From: Brevibacterium atlanticum
GTDB lineage: Bacteria; Actinomycetota; Actinomycetes; Actinomycetales; Brevibacteriaceae
Length of the DNA stretch: 64,000 nucleotides
NCBI RefSeq assembly: GCF_011617245.1
Contig: NZ_CP050152.1
Span: 1,612,001-1,676,000 of the forward strand
Direction: 5' to 3'
In this document: in pieces, positions 39,079 to 48,325 of the stretch
Layout: the number at the start of each line of letters is the position of its first letter
How positions within the stretch are numbered: position 1 is the first letter of the stretch
The notes under the pieces: generated by a model
Databases searched by the model: none
The model's input: the letters and a program-made list of their open reading frames with translations, nothing else
Told to the model about the DNA's origin: nothing
Translations under genes and position numbers: made by a program

Positions 39079-40077
39079 ATGGACCCGAACCTTCTGGCCG
39101 AGCTGCACGGCGACGAGTGGCAGGAGCTGGCGGTGCTGGCGAAGAAGAACACGCTGAGCCCGGACCAGACCGGACGGTTCCTCGATCTCTATCGTGGCGC
39201 GTCGAAGGACCTGTCGCGGATCATGACCGTCGCGCCGGATTCGCTCGGGGCCGCACGGCTCTCCGCGATCGTCCACCGCTCGCGCAACCACCTCTCCGCC
39301 GTTCCCGGCGGAGGCCTGTCCGGTCTGTCGCGCTTCTTCGTCATCAGTCTCCCGCTCTCGCTCTATCGGCTGCGGTGGGACTTCGCCATCGTCGCAGCGT
39401 CCTTCCTCGCCGTCGCCGTCGTGGCGGGGATCTGGGCCGGCACGCATCCGGAAGTGCTCGAGACGTTCGGTGACCGGGAGTTCCGCCGCCAGTTCGCCGA
39501 GCACGACTTCGTCGACTACTACAAGGAGAACCCGAACGGATTCTTCGCCGTGGGTGTGTGGACGAACAACGCCTGGATCGCCGTCCAGTTCGTGCTGCTG
39601 GGCATCACCGGCGTCTACGTCGTCGCCGGACTGTTCTCCAACGCCGTCAACGTCGGATTCTCCGGGGCGATGATGTTCGAGTTCGACCGGGCCTCCGACT
39701 TCTTCCTCTACATCCTGCCGCACGGCATCCCGGAGATCAGCTGCATCATCCTCGCCGCTGCGGCCGGACTCCGGCTCTTCTTCGCGTGGGTCGTGCCGGG
39801 GCCCAGGCCGCGTCGGGACAAACTCGCCACCGAGGCCAGATCGCTGCTCATCGTCGCAGGCGGGCTCGTGCTGCTGCTGTTCGGCTCGGGCCTCATCGAA
39901 GGCTTCGTCACCCCGAATCCGATACCTCCGGCACTCAAGATCGCCATCGGCGTGGCCTACACGGCGGCTGTGATCGCCTATGCCTGGCACTTCGGCAAAC
40001 GCGCGGCCGAGGCGGGGCTGAGCGCCGATCTCGACGCGCATGAGGCAGGGTACTCCGTCATCTCCACCGACCGCTGA
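39079..40077 (+). CDS. stage II sporulation protein M family membrane protein
   Basis: 332 residues. A cytoplasmic N-terminus (about 1-95, LDLYRGASKDLSRI) precedes five or six membrane segments. The SpoIIM core is visible in FFAVGVWTNNAWIAVQFVLL and the conserved LYILPHGIPEISCIILAAAA. Actinobacteria without spores keep this gene beside RDD, DUF58 and MoxR genes; its role is unknown. In Firmicutes SpoIIM belongs to a wall-remodelling complex, which makes an envelope role reasonable but unproven. Start supported by the leaderless TAGGGT box. Convergent with DUF58. Confidence 0.88.
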   Translation: MDPNLLAELHGDEWQELAVLAKKNTLSPDQTGRFLDLYRGASKDLSRIMTVAPDSLGAARLSAIVHRSRNHLSAVPGGGLSGLSRFFVISLPLSLYRLRWDFAIVAASFLAVAVVAGIWAGTHPEVLETFGDREFRRQFAEHDFVDYYKENPNGFFAVGVWTNNAWIAVQFVLLGITGVYVVAGLFSNAVNVGFSGAMMFEFDRASDFFLYILPHGIPEISCIILAAAAGLRLFFAWVVPGPRPRRDKLATEARSLLIVAGGLVLLLFGSGLIEGFVTPNPIPPALKIAIGVAYTAAVIAYAWHFGKRAAEAGLSADLDAHEAGYSVISTDR

Positions 40078-40080
40078 GCG

Positions 40081-40135
40081 CGGCGGGCACGGTCGCTGCC
40101 GTCACCGGCGACTCGGACCGGTTCAGAGCCCGCCG
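40081..40135. terminator. possible bidirectional hairpin between SpoIIM and DUF58 genes
   Basis: CGGCGGGC (40081-40088) pairs with GCCCGCCG (40128-40135), enclosing a smaller ACGG/CCGT stem. The loop is long, and the right arm enters the end of the DUF58 gene, so the call is weak. Confidence 0.3.
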
Positions 40136-41409
40136 GTGACCTTGAGCCGGATATAGAGGTCCGCCAGCGCCCCGGGCAGCTGCTCGGGCAGCGCCTGGAC
40201 CGAGGCGATGCCGAGTCCGCGCAGACGCGTCCGCAGCGACTCCTGCCTCAGCTGCTCTTCCTCGGCCGCGGCGGCAGTGAAGATCTCAGCGGCATCACCG
40301 CGTGATCCAGCGAGTTCGTGCAGGAAGGGATCCTTCACTCCGGCGACGACCACTCGGTGATGCGAGGTCAGCGTGGGCAGGACGGGCAGGATGTCGTTCG
40401 CGACGGTCGCCTCGTCGAGTTCGGTGACCAGGACGACGAGGGCCTGCTGGCGTGAGGTCTGGAGCACGGTCGCGGCGATCGTCTCCCAGTTCGCGTCGTA
40501 GAGCTCCGGATCCACCGGAGTCAGTGCCACCGACAGATCATGGACCGGGTCATGAGCCCGCCGACTCGAGGCGATGGCTCGCACGCGTGCGTCGGCGACG
40601 ATGACGTCGACGCGGTCCCCGGCTCCCGTGGCCAGTGCAGTGAGCAGGAGGGAGGCCTCGAGTGCGGCATCGAAGACCGTTCCCTCGCCGCACCGGCGAG
40701 CTGCGAAACGGGAGGAGTCGACGACGATGATGACCCGGCGGTCCTTCTCCGGACGCCACGTCTTGACTACGAGGTCCTGGGCGCGGGCGCTGGCCCGCCA
40801 GTCGATGGAGCGCACATCGTCACCGTCGACGTAGTCGCGCAGCGAGTCGAATTCGGTGCCCATACCCCGGATCATCACCGCGGAGCGGCCCTCGAGCTCA
40901 CGCAGCTTCTGCGTCTTCGACGGCAGCTCCCGGCGGGACGCGAACGGCGGGAGCACACGGATGGCGGCGGGCACCTCGATGCTCTTCTGGCGGGCGATGA
41001 GGCCGAGCACGCTGGAGGATCGCACGGTCACGAGATCGGCGGCCAGGGCACCGCGCCGGCGTGGGCGCAGTTCGGTGCGCACCTGCGTCTCGTCACCGGG
41101 ATCGAGGACATGGCGTGAGCGGGTCCGTACGGCACCGGCGCTCGGCGTCCAGGCGTCACGGACCTCGAGACGCAGACGGTGAGTCGAGTCGTTGATGAGG
41201 CTGAGCGTGCTGTGGGTGTCGTCGCCGAGGCGGACCATCGGTCCGGGAGTCCGCTGCAGGGACAGCCCGTGGACGCGGGGGACGAGGAAGAAGTCGACGA
41301 CCGCGGCCACGCTGATCACGCCGGCCGTGATCAGCGCCGTCGGCCAGCCGGGGACGAGCATGACGGGAACGGCCCCGAGGAGGGTGAGCAGGAACAGCCG
41401 GGCAGTCAT
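40123..41409 (-). CDS. DUF58 domain-containing protein
   Basis: 428 residues: two N-terminal membrane segments, a beta domain, then DUF58. The diagnostic stretch is GMGTEFDSLRDYVDGDDVRSIDWRASAR (split here between GTEFDSLRDY and DDVRSIDWRAS), followed by a von Willebrand A-like fold with VIIVVDSSR as its metal site start. DUF58 proteins accompany MoxR ATPases and are thought to be chaperone or assembly partners. The start follows the moxR stop directly (TGAATG). Last gene of the operon. Confidence 0.9.
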   Translation of the reverse strand: MTARLFLLTLLGAVPVMLVPGWPTALITAGVISVAAVVDFFLVPRVHGLSLQRTPGPMVRLGDDTHSTLSLINDSTHRLRLEVRDAWTPSAGAVRTRSRHVLDPGDETQVRTELRPRRRGALAADLVTVRSSSVLGLIARQKSIEVPAAIRVLPPFASRRELPSKTQKLRELEGRSAVMIRGMGTEFDSLRDYVDGDDVRSIDWRASARAQDLVVKTWRPEKDRRVIIVVDSSRFAARRCGEGTVFDAALEASLLLTALATGAGDRVDVIVADARVRAIASSRRAHDPVHDLSVALTPVDPELYDANWETIAATVLQTSRQQALVVLVTELDEATVANDILPVLPTLTSHHRVVVAGVKDPFLHELAGSRGDAAEIFTAAAAEEEQLRQESLRTRLRGLGIASVQALPEQLPGALADLYIRLKVTGGL

Positions 41410-42417
41410 TCAGCGCGGCACTTCGGTGGTGGCGAGGATCGAATCGAGGACCTGGGTGACGTCGAGTCCGTCCATCTGCGCTTCGGGGCGGAGGATGACC
41501 CGGTGTCCCAGCGCCATGTGCGTGAGCGCTTTGACGTCGTCGGGGGTGACGTAGTTGCGGTCGTTGAGCCAAGCGTGGGCGCGGGCGGCGCCGAGGATTC
41601 TCGTGGCACCGCGCGGTGAGACGCCGAGGGCCAGTGACGGGGCCTGTCGGGTGGCCCGGGCCAGGTCGACGATGTAGGTGATGATCTGCGGGGCGATGTA
41701 GATCCCCGCGATGGCTTCCCTCGCCCGGGAGATGAGTGCGGCATCCGCCACCGGGCGCAGCCCCGCGGCGGCGAGCCGGCCGGAATCGAAGCCGCGGGCG
41801 TGGCGGTCGAGGATCTCGAACTCGTGGTCGCGCTCGGGCAGGTCGAGGACGAGTTTGAACAGGAACCTGTCGAGCTGTGCCTCGGGCAGCGGGTACGTGC
41901 CTTCGTATTCGACAGGGTTCTGCGTGGCCGTGACCATGAACGGATCCGGCAGAGACCGGGAACGTCCGCCGACCGAGACCTGATGTTCCTCCATCGCCTC
42001 GAGCAGGGCCGACTGGGTCTTCGGCGGGGTGCGGTTGATCTCGTCGGCGATGAGGACGTTGGTGAACACGGGGCCCGGCCGGAAGGAGAAGTCCGATGCC
42101 GAAGCATCGTAGACGAGCGAGCCGGTGACGTCGCTGGGCATGAGATCGGGGGTGAACTGCACCCGTGAACTCTCGAGGCTGACCGCTGCGGCGAAGCTGC
42201 GCACGAGGAGCGTCTTGGCCACGCCCGGCACCCCCTCGAGGAGGACGTGTCCGCTGCACAGCAGGGCGATGAGCATGCCGGTGACCGCCTGGTCCTGACC
42301 GACGACGGCCTTGCCGATCTCCGCGCGCACACCGTTGAAGGAATCGCGCAGCGGGTCCGGGCCCGGGGCGGTGAGCCCACCGGTGGGGTTCGGTTCTGCC
42401 TGGGGCGACTGGGTCAT
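41410..42417 (-). CDS. MoxR family AAA+ ATPase
   Basis: 335 residues. Walker A EGVPGVAKTLLVRS, Walker B NVLIADEINRTPPKTQSALL with the following sensor ATQNPVEYEGTYPLPEAQLDRF and arginine finger. MoxR ATPases remodel or activate partner proteins carrying vWA domains; here the partner should be DUF58, encoded next. The ATG overlaps the stop of the DUF4350 gene by four bases. Confidence 0.94.
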   Translation of the reverse strand: MTQSPQAEPNPTGGLTAPGPDPLRDSFNGVRAEIGKAVVGQDQAVTGMLIALLCSGHVLLEGVPGVAKTLLVRSFAAAVSLESSRVQFTPDLMPSDVTGSLVYDASASDFSFRPGPVFTNVLIADEINRTPPKTQSALLEAMEEHQVSVGGRSRSLPDPFMVTATQNPVEYEGTYPLPEAQLDRFLFKLVLDLPERDHEFEILDRHARGFDSGRLAAAGLRPVADAALISRAREAIAGIYIAPQIITYIVDLARATRQAPSLALGVSPRGATRILGAARAHAWLNDRNYVTPDDVKALTHMALGHRVILRPEAQMDGLDVTQVLDSILATTEVPR

Positions 42418-43667
42418 GGGATCTCACTTTCGATCTGGGTGAGTTGATGGACGAGGTCGGTCAGCTCGGCGTCCGTGTGCACGGTCGCCGAGACGAAGAT
42501 GTGGTGGAGCTCTCCGGGATCGCGGCCGGTGACCTCGGCGATGCGGGTGATGATCTGTGTGGTTCCGGCGTCGGGCCCGAGAGCGAGCCGTTTCGCGATC
42601 CGCAGGAGTGACGCGGTGCGCAGTGTGTGCAGCGCTCCGGCACGGTCGTGGCTGCGGGCCGACAGCGCCGCTCGGCCGTGGACGGTCTCGACGGCGGGGA
42701 CGATCACCGGCAGTCGTTCGATCGCCAGCGGCCCGAAGCGCCTGCCGATCACCAGCAGGAGGACGAGCACGGTGGGCGCCAGCCACAGCACTCCGGCGAG
42801 GAACCAGTCGGGCACGAAGTCGATCGTCGAGGGCGGCGGCTCCTCGGAGTCATCGAAGGTCGGGTAGTACACGACGAGGCGGTCGGTCTCCGAGAGCTGG
42901 GAGAGGACGAGGGAGGCATTGCCCTCCTCGTCGATGTGCTCGTTCGTCACCCATTCGGCATTGCCGATCACGGTCAGCGGAACGTGACCGTCGGAGTCGG
43001 TGATCAGCTGTCCGCGGGCGGAGCCGGGAGCCACCTCGGCGCCGTCGATCTCATCGACACCGGGACCCGCCAGCGGATAGCACGCGGTGATGCCGTCGGT
43101 GCCCTTCTTCGCCTCCGCATATTCGCTCTCCCCGGTGGTCACGGCACCGGCCGTGCGTGCACTCGGCAGTGCACAGTTCGGCTGGGACTGCGGGTCGGGG
43201 GAGGCCAGCGGGCTGAGGTTGTCGTTGACGGTGATCCGGTCGGTGAACTCGGCGATCGCCGAGCCCGGGTCGACGAGCACCAGGCGGTTGTCATGGGTGG
43301 CCAGTGCGGACTCGATCCCGTCGACGTCCCCGGCCGACATCGCGTCGGTGTTGGTCGGGATGAGCATGGTGGTGTCGGGCTGTGCTGCGGCGCTGCGAGC
43401 TTCCTTGAAATCCTCGGTGGTCGTGACCTCGACGCCGTGGGCGCGCAGCGTCTCGACCATGGCCTTCGTGCCGTCCCTGGCCGTCGAATCGTAGTGCAGC
43501 GGAGCTTCGGTCTCGTCATCCGTGGTCATCAGCAGGGTGGCGATGACGGTGATGAGGATGACGATCGCCGCGGTGATCCAGACTCCGGCCGAACGCAGAC
43601 GCGCACGCAGCGGCACCCGGACGCTCGACCGGGTGCCGCGGGTGGCCACGTCCAGCTGCGCGCTCAT
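42414..43667 (-). CDS. DUF4350 domain-containing membrane protein
   Basis: 417 residues. Membrane segment at about 27-47, then an extracytoplasmic DUF4350 domain that looks like a glutamine-amidotransferase-like Rossmann fold (HYDSTARDGTKAMVETLRAHGVEV, NRLVLVDPGSAIAEF). A second membrane segment follows at about 285-305, then a cytoplasmic tail. No catalytic residues are recognisable. Standard member of actinobacterial MoxR operons. Overlaps both neighbours by four bases. Confidence 0.85.
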   Translation of the reverse strand: MSAQLDVATRGTRSSVRVPLRARLRSAGVWITAAIVILITVIATLLMTTDDETEAPLHYDSTARDGTKAMVETLRAHGVEVTTTEDFKEARSAAAQPDTTMLIPTNTDAMSAGDVDGIESALATHDNRLVLVDPGSAIAEFTDRITVNDNLSPLASPDPQSQPNCALPSARTAGAVTTGESEYAEAKKGTDGITACYPLAGPGVDEIDGAEVAPGSARGQLITDSDGHVPLTVIGNAEWVTNEHIDEEGNASLVLSQLSETDRLVVYYPTFDDSEEPPPSTIDFVPDWFLAGVLWLAPTVLVLLLVIGRRFGPLAIERLPVIVPAVETVHGRAALSARSHDRAGALHTLRTASLLRIAKRLALGPDAGTTQIITRIAEVTGRDPGELHHIFVSATVHTDAELTDLVHQLTQIESEIP

Positions 43668-44377
43668 GCTCGCACCTCGTCACCCTGCGACCGGCGGTGT
43701 GCGGGCAGGGCGCTGAGCGTGTGATCGAGGCCGCAGAGGTCCGTGTACACGGTCGGCAGGTCCCGGTCGGGACGGGCGGAGAGGCCGGTCTCATCGCCGT
43801 AGAGGAGGTCGTTGAACACCTCGGCGACGTTGTGCACCGCGGCATGGTCGGGCAGCTCCGCCTCGGCGTCCTGGGCGATCTCATTGGCCGTGGCCGAGGA
43901 TTCGAGGGAGACGATCTGCTTGACCGAGAGCACCGCGAAGATCGCTCGGGATTCGTCGAGGACCGCGGTTCTGAAGTCGCCGGCTGCAGCGGCACGGGCG
44001 GCGCGCTCACGCCACGGGCCCGGTTCGGGCAGCGAGACCACGGGGTCGAACGCCGACAGGGGAACCCCGGTGCGGCGCAGACCGACCCGGCGGACGCGCC
44101 AGACGATGAGCGCGATGATTCCGGCGAGGGCGAGCACGACAAGAATCAGCAGCCACGGCGAGTTCGCACGCAGGGCCGCTCCGACGAGGGATTCCCACAG
44201 GTTGGAAAGCCACCGGCCGATCTGTTCGAGCGGGGTGAGATCGTTCGCCGAGTATTCCGACTTCGACAGTTCGTGTTCGACCCATTCTCGGCCCGTGCGT
44301 CGATCGACGGCCGCGAAGCCGGTGCCGTCGAGAACCGAGGCCAGCGCCGAGGTGGGGGACGGGAGCACCGAGATCAT
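43664..44377 (-). CDS. DUF4129 domain-containing membrane protein
   Basis: 237 residues. One membrane helix near 75-93 (WLLILVVLALAGIIALIVW) and a cytoplasmic helical DUF4129 domain from about 125 (RERAARAAAAGDFRTAVLDE, TANEIAQDAE). DUF4129 occurs as a separate protein or fused to transglutaminase-like proteins in MoxR operons; no transglutaminase part is here. Four-base overlap with both neighbours. Confidence 0.84.
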   Translation of the reverse strand: MISVLPSPTSALASVLDGTGFAAVDRRTGREWVEHELSKSEYSANDLTPLEQIGRWLSNLWESLVGAALRANSPWLLILVVLALAGIIALIVWRVRRVGLRRTGVPLSAFDPVVSLPEPGPWRERAARAAAAGDFRTAVLDESRAIFAVLSVKQIVSLESSATANEIAQDAEAELPDHAAVHNVAEVFNDLLYGDETGLSARPDRDLPTVYTDLCGLDHTLSALPAHRRSQGDEVRA

Positions 44378-45426
44378 GATTCCTCCTCATGGCGGATGAG
44401 GACGAGATCGAATCCCTCGCTGCGCATCTGCTGGTCGAAGAAGCACACGGTGACCAGGCACGAGAAATAGGCGAAGAGGACGGCCGAGGAGATCAGCGTC
44501 AGTCCCAGCAGGAGTCCGGCGGCGGCGACCCCGATGGCGACCTGCGCGGCCGGCGAGTCCTCTGTCGTCACCATTCCCACTCCGAGGACCGCCGTGACGA
44601 TGAGGACGAGCGGGGAGATGACGAGCTGGACGAGCTGATTGGACAGGAAGTACCCGAGGGCGAGCTGGCCGAGCAGTCGCCAGAAGCCGCGCCCGGTGAG
44701 CCGCCACGATCGCTTCAGGCCGGCCCGGATGCTCAGGCCCTCGGCGGCGATCGCGGCACCGAGGAAGGACAGGCGCAGATTGAGCCAGAGCAGAGCGACC
44801 GCCCAGAGGAGCGTGGCCAACCCTGCCCAGACGATCGCCGCCGCCGGGGAGTCGATGAGGGCGAAGAGTCCGGTGGGTGCGGCGAGGGTGAGCAGCAGAC
44901 CGAGATTGATTCCCGACATCAGGAGCGTGGCCAGAATCAGCCGCCGGCGGCGTCCGGCGAGGTCCTGCCAGCCCTGTGACAACGTGGTCTTCCGTGCGCC
45001 GAACGAGGCGCGGGTGCCCGAAGCGATGAGGCCGGAGAGCAGGTGGGCGAGGCCGAGGCTGAGCAGGCTGAGGACCGCCGATCCCAGCTGTGCCAGCAGG
45101 AGGAACCCGTTGAGTGCGTCATCGTTGGCGCCGAGGTCGCTGAGGAAGGGCAGGAAACGTAGGGCGATGAGGGTGCCGGCGGCCGTGAGGAGCAGGGTCC
45201 AGAGGGTGAAGACGATGAGCGAGGATCCGATGCTCAGGCCGGGTACGAATCGCAGCAGGCGGAACCCGGAGTCGAGGGCTTCGATGAACGTCAGCGGCCG
45301 TTTGGGCAGCAGTCCCCGCGGCGGAGGCGGGCGCCAGCCCTGGCGGTGTGGGCTCGGAGAGCGCATCTGCCACCGACCCGTGTGCCAGTCGACCTCGGAG
45401 GTCCATGCGTTCGATCGTCCCATCAC
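44374..45426 (-). CDS. polytopic membrane protein heading the MoxR/DUF58 operon
   Basis: 350 residues with a proline-rich cytoplasmic N-terminus (GWRPPPPRGLLPKRPL) and six to eight membrane segments. The IEALDSGFRLLRFVPGLSIG start and IAAEGLSIRAGLKRSWRLTG motif recall the glycerophosphoryl diester phosphodiesterase membrane domain family, which lacks the enzyme. GTG start 45426 is six bases after a CAGGAT box; ATG 45423 is the next codon. First gene of a five-gene run in which successive genes overlap or abut. Divergent from mtrA. Confidence 0.78.
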   Translation of the reverse strand: MMGRSNAWTSEVDWHTGRWQMRSPSPHRQGWRPPPPRGLLPKRPLTFIEALDSGFRLLRFVPGLSIGSSLIVFTLWTLLLTAAGTLIALRFLPFLSDLGANDDALNGFLLLAQLGSAVLSLLSLGLAHLLSGLIASGTRASFGARKTTLSQGWQDLAGRRRRLILATLLMSGINLGLLLTLAAPTGLFALIDSPAAAIVWAGLATLLWAVALLWLNLRLSFLGAAIAAEGLSIRAGLKRSWRLTGRGFWRLLGQLALGYFLSNQLVQLVISPLVLIVTAVLGVGMVTTEDSPAAQVAIGVAAAGLLLGLTLISSAVLFAYFSCLVTVCFFDQQMRSEGFDLVLIRHEEES

Positions 45427-45602
45427 CGCACAATCCTGCCATGTTTCGCCTCTTCGTTGGTGGAGATCGCCGAGGTTGTTCGGCCCTTCGCGACGGTCGT
45501 CCGGCAGGTGATGCGTCGTTCTCGGGCACCTGTTGCGCTGCGGTCGGGCATCGGCCCGATAGGGTAGGAGTGTCGGGAACCGAAGAACAGGCGAACATAA
45601 GG

Positions 45603-45608
45603 GACAAT
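45603..45608 (+). promoter_or_regulatory. possible -10 box of mtrA
   Basis: GACAAT six bases before ATG 45615, like the CACAAT box before DUF5998. It departs from TANNNT at the first base, and GGGAGC in the spacer could instead be a Shine-Dalgarno. Confidence 0.35.
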
Positions 45609-45614
45609 GGGAGC

Positions 45615-46295
45615 ATGAACGCTCGAATCCTCGTAGTTGACGATGACACCGCTCTGGCCGAGATGATCGGCATTGTGCTCAAAAGCGAAGGCTTCGAGCC
45701 ATTTTTCTGTGCCACGGGCGATCAGGCCTTCGAGGAGTTCCAGAAGGTCGGTCCCGACCTCGTCCTGCTCGACCTCATGCTTCCGGGTAAGGACGGGCTC
45801 GAAGTCTGCCGAGAGATCCGCGACGTGTCTTCGGTGCCCATCATCATGCTCACGGCCAAATCCGACACCGTCGACGTAGTCCTCGGGCTCGAGTCGGGTG
45901 CCGATGACTATGTGCCCAAGCCCTTCAAGCCCAAGGAGCTCGTCGCTCGGGTTCGGGCCCGTCTGCGCATCTCCGAACCACAGGCTCCTGAGCTGCTCAC
46001 CGTCGGTGATGTCGTCGTCGACGTGGCCGGTCACACCGTGACGAAGGGCGGCTCCCCAGTGTCACTGACTCCGCTCGAATTCGATCTGCTGGTGGCGCTC
46101 GCGCGCAAACCCTGGCAGGTGTTCTCGCGAGAGACCCTCCTCGAAGAGGTGTGGGGCTACCGCCATGCCGCCGATACACGGCTGGTGAACGTGCATGTGC
46201 AGCGTCTGCGGTCGAAGATCGAACGCGACCCGGAGAAGCCCGACATCATCGTCACCGTCCGCGGCGTCGGCTATAAGGCCGGCAGAGCCGCGTGA
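45615..46295 (+). CDS. mtrA: response regulator MtrA
   Basis: OmpR/PhoB-type regulator, 226 residues, very close to M. tuberculosis MtrA. The receiver has the acidic pocket VVDDDTAL, phospho-acceptor D53 (LVLLDLMLPG) and switch Thr/Lys (MLTAKSDTVD, VPKPFKPKEL). The winged helix ends with TRLVNVHVQRLRSKIE. MtrA controls wall hydrolases, osmoadaptation and cell division. ATG 45615 chosen over the long ORF from 45348 by homology. Operon with mtrB and lpqB, all overlapping. Confidence 0.96.
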   Translation: MNARILVVDDDTALAEMIGIVLKSEGFEPFFCATGDQAFEEFQKVGPDLVLLDLMLPGKDGLEVCREIRDVSSVPIIMLTAKSDTVDVVLGLESGADDYVPKPFKPKELVARVRARLRISEPQAPELLTVGDVVVDVAGHTVTKGGSPVSLTPLEFDLLVALARKPWQVFSRETLLEEVWGYRHAADTRLVNVHVQRLRSKIERDPEKPDIIVTVRGVGYKAGRAA

Positions 46296-48325
46296 GTTCC
46301 GAGTCGGCTGCGGGCGGCTCTCTGCGCACCGCGGCTTCGGCACTGAAGACGTTCTGGAATTTCATTCTCCGATCGTTCAGCCACTCCCTGCAGGTCAGGA
46401 TCGTCGTCCTCACGATCGTGCTCACCTCGGTGGCGATCTTCGGCGTCGGAACCTACATGTCCCAGCAGATCGCACGGGGTCTCTTCGACACCCGGCTCGA
46501 CTCCCTGTCCTCGCAGACGCGGTCGATCCTTGCCGAGCTGCGGTCCCTGGCCCCGGTCGACGGCCAAGCGGTCACCCAGGACACTTTGTCCTCGCAGCTG
46601 TCCTCGATCTACAACCGTTCCGCCGGCTCGGTGTACTCGCTGACCCTGGAACCGAAGGACCCGAATTCGTCGTTCTCAACGATCACTGCGGGAGAGTCGA
46701 GCAGGGATGGGCAGTCGGCTTCGGTTCCCGTCAGCGACGAACTCCGTGGAGCGATGCGCAAGGCTCCGACCGATGACAAGCTCTACCAGTCCGTGAACCT
46801 GCCCGACGGAACCGGTCCGGGCCTGCTGATCACTCAGGAGCTGCAGATCCCCGGTGCCGGACAGTTCCAGTTCTACTACCTCGGCGATCTGACCGAACAG
46901 CAGGACACCCTCAATTTCGTGCAGCGCTCGATGCTCGTGGCCGCCCTCGTCCTCGTCGTCCTCATCGGTGCGGTCGCCTGGATCGTCACCCGCCTCGTCG
47001 TCACCCCGGTCCGCACCGGGGCCGAGGTCGCTCGCCTCATCGCCGATGGTGACCTCGACGAGCGCATGCCCGTCCACGGCAATGACGAGATCGCCGTCCT
47101 CGGTGAGAGCTTCAACGACATGGCGGATACCCTGCAGCATCAGATCCAGCAGATGGAGCGACTCTCGGTGCTGCAGCGGCAGTTCGTCTCGGACGTCTCG
47201 CACGAGCTGCGGACCCCGCTGACGACGATCCGCGCCGCCGCCGACCTCATCTACGACTCCCGAGACGAACTCGACCCGGTCACCGCGCGCAGTGCGGAGC
47301 TGCTGAACTCGCAGGCCGAGCGCTTCGACAATCTGCTCTCCGATCTGCTCGAGATCTCCCGCTACGATGCCGGTGCTGCAGCCCTGGTGGCCAAACCCGT
47401 CGACATCGGCGCCATCGTCACCTCCGTCATCGAAACGGTGTCGATGGTCGCCGAACAGATGTCGACGGAGATCGTCGTCCATGCCCCGTCCTCGCCCGTG
47501 ATGGCCGAGGTCGACCGGGTGCGCATCACCCGGATCATCCGCAACCTCGTGGTCAACGCCATCGAGCATGGTGAGGGCAATCCGATCGACATCTATGTCG
47601 CCTCGAACGCCGAAGCGGTGGCCGTGAGCGTCCGCGACCACGGCGTGGGCATGAACGAGGAACAGGTCGAACACGTCTTCGACCGGTTCTGGCGCGCGGA
47701 TCCCGCACGCAAGCGCACTCTCGGCGGATCCGGGCTGGGCCTGGCGATCTCGCTCGAGGACGCCCACCTGCACAGCGGCTGGCTGCAGGTCTGGGGCAAA
47801 CTCGGCGAAGGCTCATGCTTCCGCCTGACCATTCCCCGGCGCCCGGAACAGGAGATCACCTCCTCGCCGCTGCCGCTGCCGCCGCGCGATGCGCAGATCA
47901 CGGGAGCCGCGCTCGTCGCCGGCCCGCTGTCCTCCGACGGCTCGGTGCGGATCCAGACCGGTTCGATCCCCATCGTCGTCGAGACCGACCAGGATATCCC
48001 CGAGGACACCGGCTTCGTCGATGATGCCGATGGCGACGACTCTGACGCCGATGCGGCGGAGGCGTCTGCTGAGGAATCGGGAGAGGGATCGGCCGTCGAT
48101 GCGCGGTTGCGGCCGGGCCTCGCCGAGGTGGGACCGTCCGATCGGCCATCGACTGAGGGAGCCTCCTCGGTGATCGGTACGGATCCTGAGGTCGGGACCG
48201 ATTCCGTGACTCAGGGCGATTCCAGTCCCGATTCCGACCCCGAAACCGGGGATGATCTCAGAACCGAGGAAGTCACCGGCGGCGGGCCCAGCCGCCAGGG
48301 GAGCAGCGAAGGAGGACGGTCATGA
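46292..48325 (+). CDS. mtrB: sensor histidine kinase MtrB with long acidic C-terminal tail
   Basis: 677 residues. Two membrane segments (about 32-56 and 208-230) flank an extracytoplasmic sensor. HAMP follows (VARLIADGDLDERMPV), then HisKA with H304 (SDVSHELRTPLTTI) and HATPase_c with N (RIIRNLVVNAIEHGEG), DHGVGM and GGSGLGLAIS boxes. After the kinase core (ends about 515) come some 160 residues of Asp/Glu/Ser-rich low-complexity sequence, much longer than the tail of mycobacterial MtrB (567 residues in all). GTGA overlap with mtrA and ATGA with lpqB. Confidence 0.95.
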   Translation: MSSESAAGGSLRTAASALKTFWNFILRSFSHSLQVRIVVLTIVLTSVAIFGVGTYMSQQIARGLFDTRLDSLSSQTRSILAELRSLAPVDGQAVTQDTLSSQLSSIYNRSAGSVYSLTLEPKDPNSSFSTITAGESSRDGQSASVPVSDELRGAMRKAPTDDKLYQSVNLPDGTGPGLLITQELQIPGAGQFQFYYLGDLTEQQDTLNFVQRSMLVAALVLVVLIGAVAWIVTRLVVTPVRTGAEVARLIADGDLDERMPVHGNDEIAVLGESFNDMADTLQHQIQQMERLSVLQRQFVSDVSHELRTPLTTIRAAADLIYDSRDELDPVTARSAELLNSQAERFDNLLSDLLEISRYDAGAAALVAKPVDIGAIVTSVIETVSMVAEQMSTEIVVHAPSSPVMAEVDRVRITRIIRNLVVNAIEHGEGNPIDIYVASNAEAVAVSVRDHGVGMNEEQVEHVFDRFWRADPARKRTLGGSGLGLAISLEDAHLHSGWLQVWGKLGEGSCFRLTIPRRPEQEITSSPLPLPPRDAQITGAALVAGPLSSDGSVRIQTGSIPIVVETDQDIPEDTGFVDDADGDDSDADAAEASAEESGEGSAVDARLRPGLAEVGPSDRPSTEGASSVIGTDPEVGTDSVTQGDSSPDSDPETGDDLRTEEVTGGGPSRQGSSEGGRS

